From Acetobacteraceae bacterium (GTDB taxonomy: Bacteria; Pseudomonadota; Alphaproteobacteria; Acetobacterales; Acetobacteraceae), in the NCBI GenBank assembly GCA_027311485.1, contig DAICYU010000159.1, positions 1-8,085 of the forward strand: a DNA stretch of 8,085 bases. The letters are read 5' to 3'. Under the pieces are notes generated by a model. That model saw only the letters and a program-made list of their open reading frames with translations, was not told the origin of the DNA and did not search any database. Numbering within the stretch: position 1 is the stretch's first letter; every line of letters begins with the position of its first letter. Both the position numbers and the translations under genes were made by a program. Positions 1-5,876 of the stretch are shown in pieces.

Positions 1-1885
1 GGCGATCAACCCGTACCGAGTACACCGGGCTGATCGTCGAAAATAGCCTTTCGTCCGTTTTGTGCATCGCAGCTGCAAGCTTAGGGTCGAGGAGCATCTC
101 CAGTTCAGGCTGTCCTGTCAGCGCGGCCTGCAGGCGCACGCGCGCATCACCTTCGGCGTGCGTCAGGGCCTGCACGACCAGTTGGCGACCTTCCTCCAAT
201 TCAAGCGTGACCCTCTGACCTGCGGCGACCTTTGCGTGAAGGTCGTGGATGAAAGTACCCCATTGGTCCCACCAGCCCTCCACCGCGAATTGATAGAGCC
301 CAATACGATCCGGACAGATCGCCGCTTTCCAGCGATCATTCTCAGGGCCGCGCATGGGGATGCGCTGCCAAGCGGTTTCGTCGGCCGGACGCCAGAGAAC
401 GGCGGCGGCAAGCACGTCGTGACCGTCACCGAAAACATCGGCGCTGATGATCAAATCACGACCAATTACCGTTTTCGCCGGGAAATCCCCGTCCAGAACT
501 GTCGGTTGCACATTCTCCACGGCGAGACGGTTTGATTCGGCCCATGGACGCGCCAGAGTTAGGGCACGACCTGTGATCGGCGCGGTGCGCCGGCACGGAA
601 CGATGCGGATCTCGCCAGGTCGAAGCTCGGCTGTCGCTGCATCGCCGGCCACCAACGCAACACCTGCCGACGGCGGCAGTGCTCCGTGAAGAACAGGTGA
701 TGCAGCTGGCCTAAGCAGATCTGGATTAATCAAGATCAGCGATGCCGATTTGGCTAACCGAATATCGGGCGCGTCAAGTCGGATTAACGCGGTTACGGGA
801 GCGCCGGCGCCTGTCAGCGTCCGGACCGCCCTCGGAGGAGGCAACGCCGAAGTTGTCCGGATCGCGGCTTCGATGTCATCCGCGAGATCAACGAGAGCCT
901 CTTGTCGAGCTGCTTCCATATCGGCAGGCGTGGCGCGGGCGGCATCAAATGGCTTCCGGGCAGCGTATTCGAAGCCCATAGGTATGAACAAACCGGCACC
1001 GGTCGCCGCCGCGATCCCGAGCGCCTGGCGATAAGCCAAGGGAATGTCGGCATCGTGCGGTAGCCGGCTCACGAGCCTGTGTAAAAAGGATGGTTCGGGG
1101 CCTGCGAGAGCCGGTCCGATCCACGGCAGTACGGCCAACTCCTCCACAAGCCATTCTGCCCTGCCATCCCACCATCCGGCCGACGAGCACGTTAGATCGA
1201 ACCCGCATTCTGCAAAATTGGCCAGCGCTTCGCGACTAACCCCGGGCGTCCAGGCCAGAAACAATGTTTCTGGGCATGCGTGGGTCAGGCGCCGCCAGAA
1301 GGACGGGGGGACACCATCCAACGTCAGGCAGCGAACACCTGCAACACCAACGGCGGTCCACCGGTGCAGCAACCCAATCCACCAATCCGACACGGCGTCC
1401 GCGATCGCTGTCTGCTCAAAATTAGGCGAAGCGACACCGATCCTGTGAGGTGGGAGCCTTGGATCAGCCACATGACGATCATCGGTCGGCGCGAACCATT
1501 CCCGGTAGCTCCCGAATAGCGGCGAATCGGCTGCAACGCTGCCCGGAGCGATATCTAGCAGCAACTTCAGGCCGACTTGCTCTGCCTGCCGCACCGCCAG
1601 AGCAATCCCCTGGTCCGCTGAGCCTGAGAACTGCAAAGCCGGATGCAGAAGCTCAAATGTCGCGTGGATGAAAATATCGCCGTTGCTAGCTGGCTCAAAT
1701 GGTGGTGCGAGACAAACGTGGCTGAAGCCCATGCGGGCAACCCGCTCGAACACCGAAGACCATGACTCGAGCGGTCCGGCAACGAGCGGATGCAAATGAT
1801 AGACGTTGGGGATCGGATGCCTGACACGCACCGCATCCTGTACGGATGGGGCGGCGGACGACAGAACAGTCGTAGGTGAATTCAT
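1..1885 (-). CDS. glgE: GlgE-type alpha-1,4-glucan:maltose-1-phosphate maltosyltransferase with GH13-like N-terminal extension (3' end outside window)
   Basis: 628 codons are open from the ATG at 1885 to the left edge without a stop; the C-terminus is missing. Residues about 25-345 form an amylase-like fold (YHLHPL near 29, GFSHVCLAPPF near 53, LLLDIAP near 108, GVAGVRCL near 180, FLAWTPG near 209, PMGFEYAARKPF near 302). Residues about 453-570 are the GlgE N-terminal domain (formerly DUF3416): SADVFGDGHDVLAA, IPMRG, NDRW, VEGWWDQWGTF, KVAAGQ. In the family, GlgE extends alpha-1,4-glucans in the cytoplasm using maltose-1-phosphate made by TreS and maltokinase. Its GH13 catalytic domain would lie beyond the edge. 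The extension lacks the usual GH13 acidic catalytic residues, so it is probably structural or glucan-binding (inference). An in-frame TAG at 1946-1948 limits how far upstream the gene can begin. ATG 1885 directly follows a GTG (1888), and neither has a strong ribosome-binding site. Family call is confident; substrate use is inferred. Confidence 0.88.
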   Translation of the reverse strand, partial: MNSPTTVLSSAAPSVQDAVRVRHPIPNVYHLHPLVAGPLESWSSVFERVARMGFSHVCLAPPFEPASNGDIFIHATFELLHPALQFSGSADQGIALAVRQAEQVGLKLLLDIAPGSVAADSPLFGSYREWFAPTDDRHVADPRLPPHRIGVASPNFEQTAIADAVSDWWIGLLHRWTAVGVAGVRCLTLDGVPPSFWRRLTHACPETLFLAWTPGVSREALANFAECGFDLTCSSAGWWDGRAEWLVEELAVLPWIGPALAGPEPSFLHRLVSRLPHDADIPLAYRQALGIAAATGAGLFIPMGFEYAARKPFDAARATPADMEAARQEALVDLADDIEAAIRTTSALPPPRAVRTLTGAGAPVTALIRLDAPDIRLAKSASLILINPDLLRPAASPVLHGALPPSAGVALVAGDAATAELRPGEIRIVPCRRTAPITGRALTLARPWAESNRLAVENVQPTVLDGDFPAKTVIGRDLIISADVFGDGHDVLAAAVLWRPADETAWQRIPMRGPENDRWKAAICPDRIGLYQFAVEGWWDQWGTFIHDLHAKVAAGQRVTLELEEGRQLVVQALTHAEGDARVRLQAALTGQPELEMLLDPKLAAAMHKTDERLFSTISPVYSVRVDR

Positions 1886-1952
1886 CACGCCGAGACAACG
1901 CCCGACGCCGGAAACAGGTTGCGTGACAGGTTTGCAGCAGGCCCCCTAAGGA

Positions 1953-2009
1953 CCCTTCACAGCCACGTGATAAGGCTTGCTGCTAACGAAGGTACGCCTG
2001 GGTGAAGGG
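1953..2009. repeat. 8-bp inverted repeat between glgE and the 62-residue gene
   Basis: CCCTTCAC (1953-1960) is the exact reverse complement of GTGAAGGG (2002-2009), with 41 bases between them. A 4-bp inner pair (AGGC 1973-1976, GCCT 1996-1999) could extend it. There is no T-tract on the minus strand after it, so it is not a standard terminator. It could fold in the leader of the glgE transcript, or be chance. Confidence 0.3.
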
Positions 2010-2016
2010 AGGCTTC

Positions 2017-2205
2017 CTATTCAGCGGCAACAGGCAATTGCGGTGGTGCATCAGAGGATCCCGCGCCAACCCGTTCCTGATCTATAATGCGCATTTCACG
2101 ATAGATGGCTTCGGTAATCTGACGAGGGGTCAGGCTGAACCATTCCTGGTCCGTGTGGCGCCCGCGCACCCGGCCATATGCCTCCTGAAATATATGATCG
2201 CTCAT
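2017..2205 (-). CDS. Small conserved-looking hypothetical protein, 62 residues
   Basis: The function is not recognised. The protein begins MSDHIFQEAYGRVRGRHT and has a well-formed core, EWFSLTPRQITEAIYREMR, that looks like a helix-rich domain. A low-complexity tail follows (GAGSSDAPPQLPVAAE). It has no cysteines, no signal peptide and no membrane segment. The ATG at 2205 is preferred over the one at 2256: GGGA lies 5 nt upstream and AAGGG 10 nt upstream, and the 17 extra residues (with RRKKGG) look like translated leader. The longer frame would also include most of the dyad at 2229-2249. It lies 131 bp upstream of glgE on the same strand, so co-transcription is possible, and it is divergent from the mucR-like gene 123 bp away. 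I have a general impression that similar short proteins occur in alphaproteobacteria, which a database search would have to confirm. Confidence 0.72.
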   Translation of the reverse strand: MSDHIFQEAYGRVRGRHTDQEWFSLTPRQITEAIYREMRIIDQERVGAGSSDAPPQLPVAAE

Positions 2206-2228
2206 ACAGATCCCGCCCTTTTTTCGCC

Positions 2229-2249
2229 TCAGCGTCGCGGTAACGCTGA
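2229..2249. promoter_or_regulatory. 21-bp dyad (7-7-7) in the divergent intergenic region
   Basis: TCAGCGT (2229-2235) and ACGCTGA (2243-2249) are perfect inverted repeats around 7 bases. The dyad starts 24 nt upstream of the 62-residue gene's ATG and ends 6 bp before the candidate -35 of mucR. This placement suits an operator or a leader hairpin; which protein binds it is unknown. Confidence 0.4.
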
Positions 2250-2255
2250 ATGACA

Positions 2256-2283
2256 TTGACGTTAAAAGAAATGCTAATACAAC
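2256..2283 (+). promoter_or_regulatory. Candidate sigma-70 promoter of the mucR-like gene
   Basis: The -35 is TTGACG (2256-2261) and the -10 is TACAAC (2278-2283), with a 16-bp spacer, matching consensus at 5/6 and 4/6 positions. Transcription would begin near 2290, about 40 nt before the ATG. The surrounding DNA is AT-rich with several TpA steps, the type of target described for Ros/MucR proteins, so autoregulation is plausible. Confidence 0.5.
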
Positions 2284-2299
2284 GTAAAATTATCGTCAA
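2271..2299 (-). promoter_or_regulatory. Candidate sigma-70 promoter of the 62-residue gene
   Basis: Read on the minus strand, the -35 is TTGACG (2299-2294) and the -10 is TAGCAT (2276-2271), with a 17-bp spacer (5/6 and 4/6 matches). It faces and overlaps the mucR promoter candidate, so the two could not be occupied by polymerase at once. It may also serve glgE, if that gene is co-transcribed. Confidence 0.42.
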
Positions 2300-2328
2300 A
2301 GCCTCATTTCCATCAGGATCTCGCGCCC

Positions 2329-2841
2329 ATGACTGACCGAAATAGACAAATTTTGAGACTGTCTGCACAAATCGTGGCGGCGCACGTTGGCAATAACGAT
2401 GTCACAAGTGACGCGCTGAAGGGAGTTATCCACAGCGTTTACAACACGCTGCAGGAACTCGGTGATATTGCACCACATGCACAGATTGTATTGGACGGCT
2501 CTCCGCACGACCATTTCCATGCCAATCACGACCATAGCGTGCATCACGGTTTCGCCCATGCACCTGACGCATATGTGCACCCCATTTACGGGCAGACGGT
2601 TTTCGAGGATCGCTTGGTCTGCATGGAAGATGGCTTAAGCATGAAGATGCTGAAGCGACATCTGCTCACCGTTCATGGCATGACTCCGGAGGAATATCGG
2701 GCGAAGTGGAAGTTGCCGACAGACTATCCGATGGTGGCTGCGCAGTATGCGAAGCTGAGGTCGAGCCTTGCCCTCGAAAGCGGGCTGGGACTCAAGCCAC
2801 AGGATCGGTCAAAACGGTCGCGCAGCGCCAGACTCGGCTAA
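2329..2841 (+). CDS. mucR: Ros/MucR-family zinc-finger transcriptional regulator with His-rich linker
   Basis: This 170-residue DNA-binding protein belongs to a family of pleiotropic alphaproteobacterial regulators of exopolysaccharide, motility, virulence or cell-cycle genes. Residues 1-48 form the usual helical N-terminal (oligomerisation) region. Residues 95-150 form the prokaryotic zinc finger and its basic flank: Cys98, Asp101, His111 and His116, then MTPEEYRAKWKLP and DYPMVA. The second ligand is Asp, not Cys, a CysAspHis2 set known in this family. The short basic tail (SKRSRSARLG) is also typical. The odd part is residues 60-84, with nine histidines (HDHFHANHDH and more), where relatives usually have a short Pro/Lys-rich linker. 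AGGA at 2315-2318 lies 10 nt before the ATG. It is divergent from the 62-residue gene and probably autoregulated. The family is certain; the regulon cannot be read from here, and such genomes often carry several paralogues. Confidence 0.93.
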   Translation: MTDRNRQILRLSAQIVAAHVGNNDVTSDALKGVIHSVYNTLQELGDIAPHAQIVLDGSPHDHFHANHDHSVHHGFAHAPDAYVHPIYGQTVFEDRLVCMEDGLSMKMLKRHLLTVHGMTPEEYRAKWKLPTDYPMVAAQYAKLRSSLALESGLGLKPQDRSKRSRSARLG

Positions 2842-2842
2842 C

Positions 2843-3104
2843 GCCGGCATCGAGGAGCATAGACTTTACCGAAGCTACGACCGGCGCCCACACACCACGC
2901 TTAGGCTAACGGAATAATCGAGCAGTCCGATATCAAGGATTTCCATTGCGGTTTATCACCTACCGCCAGTCCTGGTTGAACGGCAGCACGATCCAGACGG
3001 GCTTGGCTCATCCGCCGGCGAGATGCGTAACCGTGGTGTCGATGGTGATGACGAGGTCCCAACTCGCTCACCAGCGCCGCGATGCCGGCGGAATCGCGCA
3101 GTTC
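2843..3104 (-). pseudogene. Decayed C-terminus of a TPR-linked GT9-like glycosyltransferase
   Basis: The minus strand reads ELRDSAGIAALVSEL (3104-3060), then after one extra G at 3059 it reads DLVITIDTTVTHLAGG, AKPVWIVLPFNQDWR, NRNGNP, YRTARLFR and PKRGVWAPVVASV down to about 2843. This matches the C-terminal nucleotide-sugar-binding half of TPR/glycosyltransferase proteins, where one expects DLVI-x-DT...HLAGALGKPVW, DWRW, SPWYPTARLFRQP. Decay is clear: the frameshift at 3059 and in-frame stops TGA 3008-3010, TAG 2960-2962, TGA 2933-2935 and TAG 2906-2908. Three of these sit where the family has Trp or Gln, so TGG and CAG mutated to stops. The TPR part and the first half of the transferase are missing. 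The 3' end abuts the end of the mucR-like gene. The live protein would have been a cytoplasmic glycan-modifying enzyme; exact donor and acceptor cannot be told. Confidence 0.82.
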
Positions 3105-3572
3105 ACTTTCATGTCGGTGCGTTACTGACTGACTCAAGGCCAGCAATGGTCTAAGACGGGGATGCAGGCAGGCCGACCGTTCGTAGCTGTGCTTGGATCC
3201 ACCATGCCAATTCATTCAATGGACTCAGCCTTGGCTTAAGAAGGTTGGCCATGCCAGCGCTCGATCCAAGGACGAGTCCAGATAAGGAACCCTGGCTGGC
3301 AGGGTTCCGACCGCGGTACCAAACGCGAGCGGGAGACTCATGGCCCGTCGTCCGGATATCAGCCGGACTCATATGCCATGCCACGCTGGACTCGGCGGGA
3401 TAACGGTCGAGAGATCATGGGCACTCATTCAGAGCCGCTTCGGGTTTTCCAGGTTCCATAAGGCTTCGCGCAATCTCGCTGGTTACACCCGCCGGACGCA
3501 TAGTCGGTGGGTCGGCTGGTGCCACATGCAACGCCGTACACGCAGCCTCCCCCAGCAACGGTGCTGCGTCGT
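3105..3572. other. Non-coding or unrecognisable stretch between pseudogene and ThDP enzyme
   Basis: About 470 bp in which no frame shows a recognisable protein on either strand. Open frames here (plus 3340-3876; minus 3384-3151 and 3679-3425) have compositions like out-of-frame translation and no motifs. Visible structure: an 8-bp inverted repeat (CTTGGATC 3192-3199, GATCCAAG 3263-3270), the hairpin at 3286-3308, and a short inverted repeat GTCCGG/CCGGAC (3350-3355, 3363-3368). It probably contains further eroded sequence, perhaps the rest of the glycosyltransferase or a mobile-element scar, but nothing identifies it. Confidence 0.5.
3286..3308. terminator. Perfect 9-bp hairpin, possible minus-strand terminator
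   Basis: GGAACCCTG (3286-3294), loop GCTGG, CAGGGTTCC (3300-3308). The stem is perfect and stable. Read on the minus strand it is followed by TTATCT, a weak U-rich stretch; on the plus strand no T-run follows. It lies 265 bp beyond the stop of the leftward ThDP-enzyme gene, so it could end that transcript, but the weak tail leaves this open. Confidence 0.35.
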
Positions 3573-5336
3573 TCAAACGCGCTTTTTGCCCGAAACTGGA
3601 ACACGGTGGCTCGGCGCTGCCGCACGTTTCCCTTTCGGCGCTGCCTTAGGGGGCTTTTTCCCTGCCCGCAAATCAGCAATTGTGGCGCGAGTCGAGATCT
3701 GGTCGGGGTTCATCCGCAGCTCAATCAACGCCGGCCGGCCACTTTCGACGGCTCGCCGGAAAGCCGGCGCGAATTCCTCGGTTTCCGCCACAACTTCGCC
3801 GTGGCCGCCAAAGGCCTCGATCAGCTTTGCAAAATCCGGGTTTGTCAAAGCAGTGCCGGATACGCGCCATGGATAGGCTCGCTCCTGATGCATGCGAATT
3901 GTGCCGTACATCTGGTTATTGAACACCAGGATGATAGGGGCGACTCCGTGATGGAAAGCAGTCGCGACTTCCTGTCCGGTCATCATGAACCCGCCATCGC
4001 CGACCATGCTCACGACCATGCGATTCGGGTGGACAATCTTGGCGCCCACCGCCGCCGGGACGCTGTAGCCCATCGCTCCGTTGGTCGGGCCAATGTAACG
4101 CTGCGCCTCGCTGAAATTAAGGAACCGCGTTGCCCACCCGGCGAAGTTGCCGGCATCTGTCGTAACGATGGCATCTGGTGTAAGCAGGACCTCAAGCTCC
4201 CGCATTACAGTCCCGAGGTTCAGTGCCCCTTCGTAGTTCGGCACCGCACGTTGCGCTTCTCGCAGCGACCGCAGTTCCTGCGTCCATTTTGACCACGCAA
4301 TCTTCACCGGCTCCAGCCCTGCCGCCGCAATGGCGAACGTATTCAGGTCGGAGACGATGCCCAGGGCGGTGCGGAAGACACGGCCAATTTCGGCTCCGTC
4401 CGGCAGCACCTGGATGATTGGTACGGCACCGGCCATGTCGAGCAGTGTGTAACCCTGCGTGACCGCGTCGCCGAGGCGGCTTCCGATCGCCAGGATCAGG
4501 TCCGCGTGCTTGATCTTGCCAATCAGCCCCGGATCGGAACCCACCCCCAGGTCACCTGCGAAATTGTCCAGTGTGCCGTCATAGTGTGCCTGCCGTCGAA
4601 AGCCGACAGTCACCGGAAGGTTGTTGGCACGCAGGAATTGATGCAAGGCAGCGCGCCCTTCAGCTGTCCAGCAGGACCCTCCTACGATTGCGACCGGCTT
4701 TCTGGCCTTCGCCAGCATCGCCCGCATACGCAGCAGCATCTCAGGGTCGGGGAATGCTGCGCCAATTCTGGCGCGCGGCAGATCGGGAACCTGCACCTGA
4801 TCCTTTTGCATCTCCTCCGATAAGGCAATGACCACCGGGCCTGGCCTGCCACTTGTGGCAACATCGACCGCATGCGCGACAACCTCGGGAATGCGCTTGG
4901 CATGGTCGATCTGAGTCACCCACTTCGCCAGCGGCGCGAACATCTGCCGGTAGTCGACTTCCTGGAATGCGTCGCGGCCTGTATCCCCATGGGGAATCTG
5001 GCCAACGAACAGCAGCATCGGCGTGCTGTCCTGATAGGCGACGTGAACCCCAATGGCGCCATGGCAGGCCCCCGGGCCGCGAGTCACCATCGCCGCCGCC
5101 GGCCGGCCGGTTAATTTCCCGTATGCATCCGCCATGTTTACGGCCCCCGCCTCGAATCGGCAGGTAACCAGTTTCAAGCGCTCCCGCTGATCGTACAAAC
5201 CGTCCAGCGTATCCAGAAAGCTCTCGCCCGGAACCTCGAACACATGGTCGATGCCTTGTGCCACGAGCGCATCAGCCAGAATGCGGCCCCCATGGCGCGG
5301 AGTGTTACGAGCCTTTCGAGCCTGGGCCAGTTCCAT
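3573..5336 (-). CDS. ThDP-dependent enzyme, acetolactate synthase large-subunit-like
   Basis: This 587-residue protein has the length and three-domain layout of the acetohydroxyacid synthase/pyruvate oxidase superfamily. The N-terminal pyrimidine-binding domain (about 15-185) carries VFEVPGES, catalytic Glu62 in CRFEAGAV, TRGPGA near 85 and FQEVDYRQMF near 124. The central domain (about 195-345) has VGGS and AIGSRLGD. The C-terminal pyrophosphate-binding domain has the ThDP/Mg motif GDG (446-448) with Asn473-Asn474. An Ala/Pro/Lys-rich basic tail of about 30 residues follows (559-587). The family acts on 2-keto acids in the cytoplasm; the exact reaction cannot be assigned. No ilvN or ilvC is adjacent and the tail is atypical, so a role in branched-chain amino acid synthesis is not supported. 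The start at 5336 is chosen because GGGAGA lies 7 nt upstream; the frame opens at 5414, but its 26 extra residues resemble no enzyme and cover a promoter-like dyad. Confidence 0.88.
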   Translation of the reverse strand: MELAQARKARNTPRHGGRILADALVAQGIDHVFEVPGESFLDTLDGLYDQRERLKLVTCRFEAGAVNMADAYGKLTGRPAAAMVTRGPGACHGAIGVHVAYQDSTPMLLFVGQIPHGDTGRDAFQEVDYRQMFAPLAKWVTQIDHAKRIPEVVAHAVDVATSGRPGPVVIALSEEMQKDQVQVPDLPRARIGAAFPDPEMLLRMRAMLAKARKPVAIVGGSCWTAEGRAALHQFLRANNLPVTVGFRRQAHYDGTLDNFAGDLGVGSDPGLIGKIKHADLILAIGSRLGDAVTQGYTLLDMAGAVPIIQVLPDGAEIGRVFRTALGIVSDLNTFAIAAAGLEPVKIAWSKWTQELRSLREAQRAVPNYEGALNLGTVMRELEVLLTPDAIVTTDAGNFAGWATRFLNFSEAQRYIGPTNGAMGYSVPAAVGAKIVHPNRMVVSMVGDGGFMMTGQEVATAFHHGVAPIILVFNNQMYGTIRMHQERAYPWRVSGTALTNPDFAKLIEAFGGHGEVVAETEEFAPAFRRAVESGRPALIELRMNPDQISTRATIADLRAGKKPPKAAPKGKRAAAPSHRVPVSGKKRV

Positions 5337-5343
5337 GCGGCGT

Positions 5344-5349
5344 TCTCCC
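5344..5349 (-). promoter_or_regulatory. Ribosome-binding site deciding the ThDP-enzyme start
   Basis: GGGAGA on the minus strand, 7 nt before ATG 5336-5334. It is the reason to prefer this start over the upstream in-frame ATG at 5414. Confidence 0.6.
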
Positions 5350-5397
5350 GTTTGCGTTGTCCGACGGGCTGTCCGCCCCACAACATGGTGACAGATT

Positions 5398-5425
5398 AGG
5401 CGACGGTACCTCAACCGTCACGCCT
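5398..5425. promoter_or_regulatory. Bulged inverted repeat upstream of the ThDP-enzyme gene, operator candidate
   Basis: AGGC GACGGT (5398-5407) pairs with ACCGTC (5414-5419) and GCCT (5422-5425) around a 6-base loop, leaving a 2-base bulge. It lies about 60-90 bp upstream of the ATG at 5336. On the minus strand it overlaps a weak promoter candidate, GTGACG (5421-5416), 17 bp, TAATCT (5398-5393). A protein bound to the dyad would cover the -35 and spacer. The regulator is unknown. Confidence 0.4.
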
Positions 5426-5545
5426 GGCCAGTCTGAATTGTTAACGAAACCGTATTGCGGCGCCACAAAGCAGCCATTCCGTTTGCCAAATCCTGCCTTT
5501 GCCTTGGCTCAGCGTCTGCACATCAGTTTGATGGCGGAGCACGCG

Positions 5546-5812
5546 ATGGAACCGAATACGGGAGCTGACAAAACCGACATGCTGACCCGTTCCCAGCTGG
5601 CGATGTTTCGGTTCCTGAGTGATCAGGCCGGCCTGACCAGTGATGACCAGCGGCGTGCACTGGGACTGGCGCTCAATGCCTGGCGCGAGTGGAACCAGTT
5701 TCTGTCACATGGTCCACGGCCGGCTGATCCGCCGGTCACCGACATGCTGCTGCGCCTGGGCGAGACGGCCTTCAGTGTCTCGCTGGCGATCGAATGTCAG
5801 GCAATGGCCTGA
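5546..5812 (+). CDS. Small protein resembling the N-terminal HTH half of Xre/MbcA/ParS-type antitoxins
   Basis: 88 residues, soluble, no signal or membrane segment. The order is: a short polar start, LAMFRFLSDQAGLTSDDQRRAL (18-39), GLALNAWREWNQF (40-52), a Gly/Pro-rich turn, then DMLLRLGETAFSVSLAI (66-82). This pattern (LxxxxGLTxxxxxxxLG...xxW followed by a Leu-rich helix) resembles the Xre-like helix-turn-helix that precedes the DUF2384 toxin-binding domain in MbcA/ParS antitoxins. No DUF2384 domain and no RES-type toxin follow, so it would be an orphan or an unrelated helical protein. ATG 5546 is chosen because GGAG lies 7 nt upstream (5535-5538); the in-frame ATG at 5531 has no such site. 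It is divergent from the ThDP enzyme and 64 bp upstream of the AsnC-type gene, with which it may be co-transcribed. The gene is likely real; the function is a guess. Confidence 0.68.
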   Translation: MEPNTGADKTDMLTRSQLAMFRFLSDQAGLTSDDQRRALGLALNAWREWNQFLSHGPRPADPPVTDMLLRLGETAFSVSLAIECQAMA

Positions 5813-5876
5813 ACAGTTCGGCTTCCTGTGCCCAAGCGCCGCGGATACAACACAACCGTGGTTTAGGAACGCGGCA

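Noticed and set aside
62..1671. Several plus-strand open frames (62-535, 447-689, 750-1034, 1044-1448, 1450-1671)
   Set aside because: They lie antisense to the continuous glgE frame, show no family motifs, and have the Arg/Pro/Ser-rich look of out-of-frame GC-rich DNA.
2901..3215. Minus-strand 104-residue frame with a His cluster (RHHHRHHGY)
   Set aside because: The His cluster arises from reading past the frameshift at 3059; the correct frame there gives DLVITIDTT of the glycosyltransferase fossil. It is not a second His-rich protein.
3192..3270. CTTGGATC/GATCCAAG inverted repeat as insertion-sequence ends
   Set aside because: Arms of 8 bp enclosing 63 bp, with no transposase remnant and no target duplication seen.
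3340..4292. Long plus-strand frames of 178 and 261 residues
   Set aside because: Mostly antisense to the ThDP enzyme, whose frame has all catalytic motifs; they have no motifs or convincing starts.
3573..5336. Naming the ThDP enzyme ilvB
   Set aside because: Similarity places it in the superfamily, but no ilvN or ilvC is nearby and the tail is unusual, so the specific gene name is not supported.
5337..5414. 26-residue N-terminal extension of the ThDP enzyme from the ATG at 5414
   Set aside because: It resembles no enzyme in this family, overlaps the dyad and promoter candidate, and a better start with GGGAGA exists at 5336.
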